Part shown: one piece after another, positions 58,996 to 64,000 of the stretch
How positions within the stretch are numbered: position 1 is the stretch's first letter
How the letters are laid out: every line of letters begins with the position of its first letter
The notes under the pieces: generated by a model
Database searches by the model: none
Told to the model about the DNA's origin: nothing
Seen by the model: the letters and a program-made list of their open reading frames with translations, nothing else
Origin: JABFWF01 sp035539135
Lineage (GTDB): Bacteria; Pseudomonadota; Gammaproteobacteria; Xanthomonadales; Xanthomonadaceae
Assembly: GCA_035539135.1 (NCBI GenBank)
Contig: DATLJD010000010.1
Location: forward strand, 1-64,000
Reading direction: 5' to 3'
Length of the DNA stretch: 64,000 nucleotides
Translations under genes and position numbers: made by a program

Positions 58996-61428
58996 GTGAA
59001 GTTCGTACGCAGGATTCTGGTGCTGGCGCTGTGCGTCGGCGCCTTCGGGTGCGCCCGCGAGGAGGGCGCGCGGCCGGGCGGTGGGGAGACCGCGATGGCC
59101 GCCGGTTCGCCGGGGGCGCAGGCCCTCGCCGTTGAAGGCACCGCGGGGGCTGCCGCGATGGCGGGCAGCACCGGTACCCAGCTGACGCGACATGTGCAGG
59201 GCTTCGCCAGCCTGCCAGACCGCGGCGAACTGCTCGCGTACCGCAAGGACGTCGCGCGTACGCGCGGCCCCTATACGTGGTACCGCGCCGACGTCAGCGA
59301 GGCGCACGCGCTGGCGGCGATCGCCAGCGGCCACCTGCGGGTGCCGACGCCGGACGGCAAGCTGCTCGACTTCAAGTACGACCGCCACGTCGAGCACGCC
59401 TCCGGCGACTGGACCTGGATCGGCCACCTGGCCGGCAACAAGGCCGTGCAGACCGTGCTCACCTTCGGCGCCGAGGCCGCGTTCGGCTCGATCGGCCAGC
59501 CGGACCAGCGTCCGCTGCGCATGACCGTGCGCGATGGCCACAGCTGGATGGTGGCGACCGACGCGGCCAAGCTCGCCAAGATCGTCGGCCGCTACACCGC
59601 CGGCCGCGATTACCTGGTCGTGCCGGCGCCGCGCGCCGGCTCCACCAGCAGCGACCGCGGCGGCGTGCGCGCCAGCGCCCTCGCGCCGCGCGTCCAGCAG
59701 GCGAATGCCGCCGGCACCGTGGTCGACGTCCTGGTCGGCTATTCGCCCGGCTTCGTGACGGCGATGGGCGGCCAGTCGGGCGCGCTGACCCGGATCAACT
59801 TCCTGGTCGACTACACCAACCAGGCCTACGCCAACTCCGAGGACAGCACCGCGCGGCTGGGCCGGGTGCGCCTGGTCGGCACCATGCAGGTCAACTACGC
59901 CGACAACACCGACAACACCGACACGCTGGAGAAGCTCAGCGGCTACAACTCCGCCAGCGGCATGGAGCGGACGCCGGATCCGGCGTTCCAGGCCCTGCGT
60001 GCCGCGCGCGAGACGCTCGGCGCGGACCTGGTTTCGTTCGTCCACGACTTCCGCACGCCCGAGAACGACAGCTGCGGCGTGGCCTGGATGCTCGGCGGCG
60101 GCAAGCAGGGCATCGACCCGAACGATGGCTGGGACTACCTCGGCTATTCCGTGGTCAGCGACGGCCAGGACGTGGATGAGGGCGACGGCGGCAACTACTT
60201 CTGCGAGGACCACACCTTCGCCCACGAGCTCGGCCACAACATGGGCCTGGCGCACGACCGCGACACGTCGGCCGGTGACGACGGCACCCTGGACAATCCG
60301 GACGACTACGGCGTGTCGGACTACGCCTTCGGCTACAAGCTGTCGCACCTGAGCAGCCGCTTCTACACCATCATGGCGTACGGCGATTCCGGACAGACCA
60401 GCTACAACCTGTTCTCCAATCCGCGCAAGACCTGCGATGGCGTGCCGTGCGGCGTGGCGAAGGGGCAAGCCGGCGCGGCGGATGCCTCGCTCAGCCTGAG
60501 CGAAACGATGCCGCTGATCGCCGGGTTCAGGAGCAGCGTGGTTTCGACGGGAGCGGTGGCCCGCAACGACTTCAACGGCGACGGCAAGTCCGACGTGTTC
60601 TGGCGCGATTTCCGTGGCGGCGGCAACATCATCTGGCTCGGCGCGAACTCCGGCACCCGCCAGACGATGTCCGCCGTGTCCGATTTGAGCTGGAAACCGG
60701 TCGCCACCGGCGACTTCGACGGCGACGGCAAGTCCGATATCGCCTGGCGCCGCGCCTCGACTGGAGCGGATGTGATCTGGCGCTCGGGCAACGCCAACAC
60801 CCTGCTGGCCACGAGCCATGTCACCGATCTCGATTGGGAGATCGTCGGTGCAGGCGACGTGAGCGGCGACGGCAAGGCCGACCTGGTCTGGCGCAACCGC
60901 AGCACCGGCGCCAACGTGATCTGGAAGTCGGCAAACTCGAGCACCCGCCAGGCGGTCACGACGGTTCCGAGCGCCAACTGGCGGATCGCGGGAGTGGCCG
61001 ACTTCGACGGCGACGGCAAGGCGGACCTGTTCTGGCGCCACGTCACCCTCGGCACGCATACGATCTGGCGTTCGGGCAATTCGTCGGACACGCTGTCGGT
61101 GGCAACCGTTTCGGACCTGGACTGGCAGCTTGCGGGCGTCGGCGATTTCGACGGCGACGGCCGGGCTGATCTCATCTGGCGCCATCGCCGCACCGGATCC
61201 AACCTGATCTGGAAGGGCGCCAACGCCGCCACCACGCAGTCTGTCACCCCGGTCACCGACCTGCGCTGGAACATCGTCGCCATCGGCGACTACGACGGCG
61301 ACGGCGCGGACGACCTGCTGTGGAGGCACGGCACCGGCGGGGCGTCGGTGATCTGGCGGTCCGCCAAATCCAGCGCCCAGGTTTCGGTCACCGCCGTCAC
61401 CAACATGGACTGGCAGGTCTTTCCCTGA
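58996..61428 (+). CDS. secreted reprolysin-like metalloprotease with FG-GAP-type repeats (1)
   Basis: 810 residues from a GTG at 58996. Signal peptide with possible lipobox AFGC (Cys19; the AFG triad is atypical). A propeptide-like region to ~240, then an M12-type metalloprotease with HELGHNMGLAHD at 410-421 and Met-turn FYTIMAYG. C-terminal: six tandem 48-residue FG-GAP/VCBS-like repeats of D.DGDG.aDl.WR..tG..viW type, probably Ca-binding beta-propeller blades. Outer membrane or secreted. Its homologue follows. Substrate unknown. Confidence 0.88.
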   Translation: MKFVRRILVLALCVGAFGCAREEGARPGGGETAMAAGSPGAQALAVEGTAGAAAMAGSTGTQLTRHVQGFASLPDRGELLAYRKDVARTRGPYTWYRADVSEAHALAAIASGHLRVPTPDGKLLDFKYDRHVEHASGDWTWIGHLAGNKAVQTVLTFGAEAAFGSIGQPDQRPLRMTVRDGHSWMVATDAAKLAKIVGRYTAGRDYLVVPAPRAGSTSSDRGGVRASALAPRVQQANAAGTVVDVLVGYSPGFVTAMGGQSGALTRINFLVDYTNQAYANSEDSTARLGRVRLVGTMQVNYADNTDNTDTLEKLSGYNSASGMERTPDPAFQALRAARETLGADLVSFVHDFRTPENDSCGVAWMLGGGKQGIDPNDGWDYLGYSVVSDGQDVDEGDGGNYFCEDHTFAHELGHNMGLAHDRDTSAGDDGTLDNPDDYGVSDYAFGYKLSHLSSRFYTIMAYGDSGQTSYNLFSNPRKTCDGVPCGVAKGQAGAADASLSLSETMPLIAGFRSSVVSTGAVARNDFNGDGKSDVFWRDFRGGGNIIWLGANSGTRQTMSAVSDLSWKPVATGDFDGDGKSDIAWRRASTGADVIWRSGNANTLLATSHVTDLDWEIVGAGDVSGDGKADLVWRNRSTGANVIWKSANSSTRQAVTTVPSANWRIAGVADFDGDGKADLFWRHVTLGTHTIWRSGNSSDTLSVATVSDLDWQLAGVGDFDGDGRADLIWRHRRTGSNLIWKGANAATTQSVTPVTDLRWNIVAIGDYDGDGADDLLWRHGTGGASVIWRSAKSSAQVSVTAVTNMDWQVFP
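60568..61425 (+). repeat. six 144-nt tandem repeats in metalloprotease 1
   Basis: Units begin at 60568, 60712, 60856, 61000, 61144 and 61288, an exact 144-nt period. Each encodes 48 residues starting D(F/V/Y)(N/D/S)GDG. Units diverge in sequence. The last is 46 residues. Confidence 0.95.
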
Positions 61429-61509
61429 GCGTACGTCTCGCCCGCGATGGGCGAGGAAGGGTGCAGGCCTCCCCGCCGCTGCCGATGCCGCGGCGGGTGC
61501 CACCCATCG

Positions 61510-61541
61510 GCGCCACGCGTATCGCGTGGCGCTTTTTTTTT
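61510..61541 (+). terminator. strong intrinsic terminator
   Basis: Perfect 10-bp stem GCGCCACGCG/CGCGTGGCGC, TAT loop, then nine Ts. Separates the two metalloprotease genes. Confidence 0.95.
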
Positions 61542-61642
61542 GCCGACCGGCCTGCGCGCGGGCCGCACGCCAAACACCCATCACGTGCCTGTGATCTTCC
61601 GTGCCGTATCCCTAACGGCCCATTTCACGGAGGAATCCCGTC

Positions 61643-64000
61643 ATGCGCCTTCTACTTCTTGCCGCGGCCGTCAGCCTGGGTCTGGTTGCCTGTGCCGAGG
61701 AAGCAGCGGACGGCGGCCAGGGGGGGGTGATGGCGTCCGCTTTGCGTCCAGCCGCTTCCCTTGCCGCGCCCCAGCGTAAATCGCATATCGCGGACCTGCC
61801 CGATCGCGGCGATCTGTTGGCCTACGCCAACACGGCGCCCGTGCGCCGCGGCCATTCCGTCTGGTATCCGGTCCAGCTCAGCGAGGCGCGGGCCATTAGG
61901 GCCATCGCCGAGGGTGGCATGACCATCCCGACTCCATCGGGCGAAGCGATCCAGCTCAAGTACGCGCGCCATGTCGAACACCGCGACGGCAACTGGACCT
62001 GGGTCGGGCGCCTCGGCGCGGGCGGCTCGGGACCGGAGGCGGTGTTCACCTTCGGTCCGGACGCGGTTTTCGCAACGTTGCCGGCCACTGGCGGCCGGCA
62101 GCTCGAAATCACCACGCAGGGTGGTCGCACTTGGCTGGTCAGCACTGACACGCGGTCGCTCAGCGATCCGGCGGGCAACTCGCGGGACTCCTTCCTCCCG
62201 CCCGCGCACGAGGCCGGATCGGCGGCGATCCGCCGGCTGGCCGCCAGCGCGCCTGTGCGCGCCGACGCCGCGATGCCGCGGCAGCCAGTGGCGGCGGAAG
62301 CCCCCACGTCCCAGAGCGCCACGATCGATCTCGTACTCGGTTACACCACCGCGTTCGCCACGCGTCTGGGCGGTACTTCACAGGCGCTCACCCGCCTGAA
62401 CCATTTGGTGGACCTCGCCAACCAGGCCCTAATCAACAGCCGGGTCGGCGCGCAGATCCGGTTGCAGGAGGCGGTGGCGGTGGATTACCCGGATGCCACT
62501 TCCAACCGTTCCGCGCTGTTCGCCCTGAGCGGCCAGAACTGCTCGGTGTCCCAGACGGGCTCCGTCCCGCAGCTTCCCGACGCCGGAGTGAGCTGTTCCA
62601 ACGTGGGCGTCCCCGCCGCGCTGCAGCCGCTCGTGGACGCGCGCGACCGCAACGGCGCCGACCTCGCCTCGCTGGTGCGCGTTTTCTCCGATGAGCATGG
62701 AAGCTGCGGCGTGGCTTGGCTGCTCGGTGCGGGGCGGACCCTGCTCGATGCTAGCCTTGCGCCCTATGCGCTATCGGTGGTCAGCGACTCCAACGGCAGC
62801 CAGTTCCCGTCGGGCTCCGGCAACAGCTGTCGCAACGATTCGCTGGCGCACGAGATCGGGCACAACCTCGGGCTGCAGCACAACGTCGAGACTGCGCGGG
62901 GGAGCGACGACACCAACAACGATGGCGATGTGCTGGATCCGGAGGAATATGGCCGTTTCACGGCGTCATTCGGTTACCGGACTGGCGCTTCGGAGGGGAA
63001 CTTCTATACGGTGATGGCCAATCGTCTGTCCGGCCAGACACCCTACCTGATCTTTTCCAACCCGCGGGTGACCACCTGCGGCGGTTTCCCGTGCGGCGTG
63101 GAGAACCAGGCGGACAACGCCGCGACGCTCGTCAAGACCGCGACCATCGTCGCGTCCTTCCGCCAGCCGCTGGCACCGGGACTGGGCGTCGCCTGGCGTG
63201 GCGACTACAACGGCGACGGGCGGTCCGATGTGCTGTGGCACAACACGCTGAGTGGGGCGGGGATCGTATGGAACTCGGCGAACTCCTCCACGCGGCAGTC
63301 GATCAGCACGGTGCCTGACACCGCTTGGTTCATCGCGGCGAACGGCGACTTCGATGGCGATGGACGCTCTGATGTGCTGTGGCGGAACATCGGCACCGGC
63401 GCCAACGTGATCTGGCGCGCCGCCTCGGCCAGCGCCCCGCTTGCGGTCACGACGGTGGAAGACCAGAACTGGGTGATCGCGGCCGTGGGGGACTTCGATG
63501 GCAACGGTTCCGCCGATATATTCTGGCGCAATCCGCTGACCGGCCAGAACACCATCTGGAGAGGCGCCAGTTCCGCCGCCCGCACGGCGGTGGCCTCGGT
63601 GACCGATCCGGAGTGGACGGTGGTGGCTGCTGCCGACTTCGACGGCGACAACCGCGACGACATCCTCTGGCACAACGACACCAGCGGCGCGAGCGTCATC
63701 TGGCGCAGCGGCACCTCCACGTCGAGGATCACGGTGTCGACGGTGGGCGACGTGGCGTGGAAGATCGTCGGCGCCGGCGATTTCGACGGCGACGGCAAGG
63801 CCGACATTTTCTGGCGCAACCGCGACACCGGCCAGAACGCCCTGTGGAAGGGCGGCAAGTCCGCCAACGGCGCGCTGCTCACCACGATCACGGATTTCGC
63901 GTGGGTGCCGGTCGGGCTGGGCGACTTCGATGGCGACGGCAGCGCCGATATCCTGTGGCGGCACAACGCCACCGGGCAGAATGTGATCTGGCGTTCCGGC
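61643..64000 (+). CDS. secreted reprolysin-like metalloprotease with FG-GAP-type repeats (2), partial
   Basis: Open to the window end, 786 codons so far. Lipoprotein signal with lipobox LVAC (Cys17). Same order as the neighbour: propeptide-like region (DLPDRGDLLAYA, as in the first protein), M12-like core with HEIGHNLGLQHN at 403-414 (last residue N instead of D), Met-turn FYTVMANR, and repeats starting 63203. It has extra Cys pairs in the catalytic domain. A GGAGGAA site precedes the ATG by 8 bases. The 3' end lies beyond 64000. Confidence 0.85.
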   Translation, partial: MRLLLLAAAVSLGLVACAEEAADGGQGGVMASALRPAASLAAPQRKSHIADLPDRGDLLAYANTAPVRRGHSVWYPVQLSEARAIRAIAEGGMTIPTPSGEAIQLKYARHVEHRDGNWTWVGRLGAGGSGPEAVFTFGPDAVFATLPATGGRQLEITTQGGRTWLVSTDTRSLSDPAGNSRDSFLPPAHEAGSAAIRRLAASAPVRADAAMPRQPVAAEAPTSQSATIDLVLGYTTAFATRLGGTSQALTRLNHLVDLANQALINSRVGAQIRLQEAVAVDYPDATSNRSALFALSGQNCSVSQTGSVPQLPDAGVSCSNVGVPAALQPLVDARDRNGADLASLVRVFSDEHGSCGVAWLLGAGRTLLDASLAPYALSVVSDSNGSQFPSGSGNSCRNDSLAHEIGHNLGLQHNVETARGSDDTNNDGDVLDPEEYGRFTASFGYRTGASEGNFYTVMANRLSGQTPYLIFSNPRVTTCGGFPCGVENQADNAATLVKTATIVASFRQPLAPGLGVAWRGDYNGDGRSDVLWHNTLSGAGIVWNSANSSTRQSISTVPDTAWFIAANGDFDGDGRSDVLWRNIGTGANVIWRAASASAPLAVTTVEDQNWVIAAVGDFDGNGSADIFWRNPLTGQNTIWRGASSAARTAVASVTDPEWTVVAAADFDGDNRDDILWHNDTSGASVIWRSGTSTSRITVSTVGDVAWKIVGAGDFDGDGKADIFWRNRDTGQNALWKGGKSANGALLTTITDFAWVPVGLGDFDGDGSADILWRHNATGQNVIWRSG
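63203..64000 (+). repeat. 144-nt tandem repeats in metalloprotease 2 (partial)
   Basis: Units begin at 63203, 63347, 63491, 63635, 63779 and 63923, the last cut by the window edge. Same 48-residue pattern as the first protein. Confidence 0.93.

Noticed and set aside
60568..64000. 144-nt spaced repeats as a CRISPR array
   Set aside because: The repeats are in-frame coding units of 48 residues with no short identical direct repeats and no cas genes.

Overview
The window is about 70% GC and reads as a Lysobacteraceae/Xanthomonadaceae chromosome (Luteimonas-, Lysobacter- or Xanthomonas-like gammaproteobacterium). The main evidence is a Clp-type CRP homologue divergent from speD, a surface-polysaccharide locus between a cystathionine gamma-synthase/lyase gene and etfA (the known position of the variable LPS locus in Xanthomonas), a fused cysNC, and TANAAT-type -10 boxes just ahead of many genes. 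Most of the window is conserved chromosome; nothing looks like a prophage, an IS element or a CRISPR array.

Layout. 1-835: 3' end of a 23S rRNA, 5S rRNA and the rRNA terminator. 1066-8224 (minus): rpiA, an EVE-domain gene, 5-formyl-THF cyclo-ligase, 6S RNA, zapA, a small coiled-coil gene and a 1511-residue propeller/PAS/GGDEF/EAL sensor. 8330-12305: ygfB-like gene, pepP, purC (minus), a J-domain membrane protein, rpe. 12484-17838: trp operon trpE-trpG-small membrane protein-trpD-ABM-like protein-trpC-HAD phosphatase, mostly joined by ATGA overlaps, with a possible leader peptide in front. 17941-20008: GNAT and clp (minus), speD. 20153-24793: coq7 (minus), rplM-rpsI, tRNA-Gln(CTG), a 2-oxoglutarate dioxygenase, fahA, maiA. 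24848-30736: pilU (minus), an OmpA-like lipoprotein, a structured intergenic region, a DUF465 gene, cystathionine beta-synthase and the cystathionine gamma-family gene.

30733-51893 is a complete polysaccharide locus in two convergent halves. The plus half holds an ABC exporter (wzm/wzt type), wecB and wecC (UDP-ManNAcA synthesis), three predicted glycosyltransferases, a heparinase II/III-like protein, an OafA-type acyltransferase with an SGNH domain, a lipoprotein and a polytopic membrane protein. The minus half holds wecE, a small EamA-type transporter, an ATP-grasp/HAD fusion, a SAM methyltransferase and a GtrB/ArnC-like GT2. The heparinase-like gene and the last ~90 bases of the gene before it have clearly lower GC, so this part of the locus is mosaic. 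The right flank is etfA-etfB, then cysD-cysNC, a WbqC-like gene, scoA-scoB, and two tandem secreted reprolysin-like metalloproteases with 144-nt FG-GAP-type repeats; the second runs off the window.

The points most worth follow-up are: the mosaic, unusual gene content of the polysaccharide locus; a trp leader ORF with three clustered Trp codons and no ribosome-binding site; two intergenic regions that look like unannotated small or structured RNAs (12333-12417 minus and 27460-27665 plus); and the tandem repeat-bearing metalloproteases.
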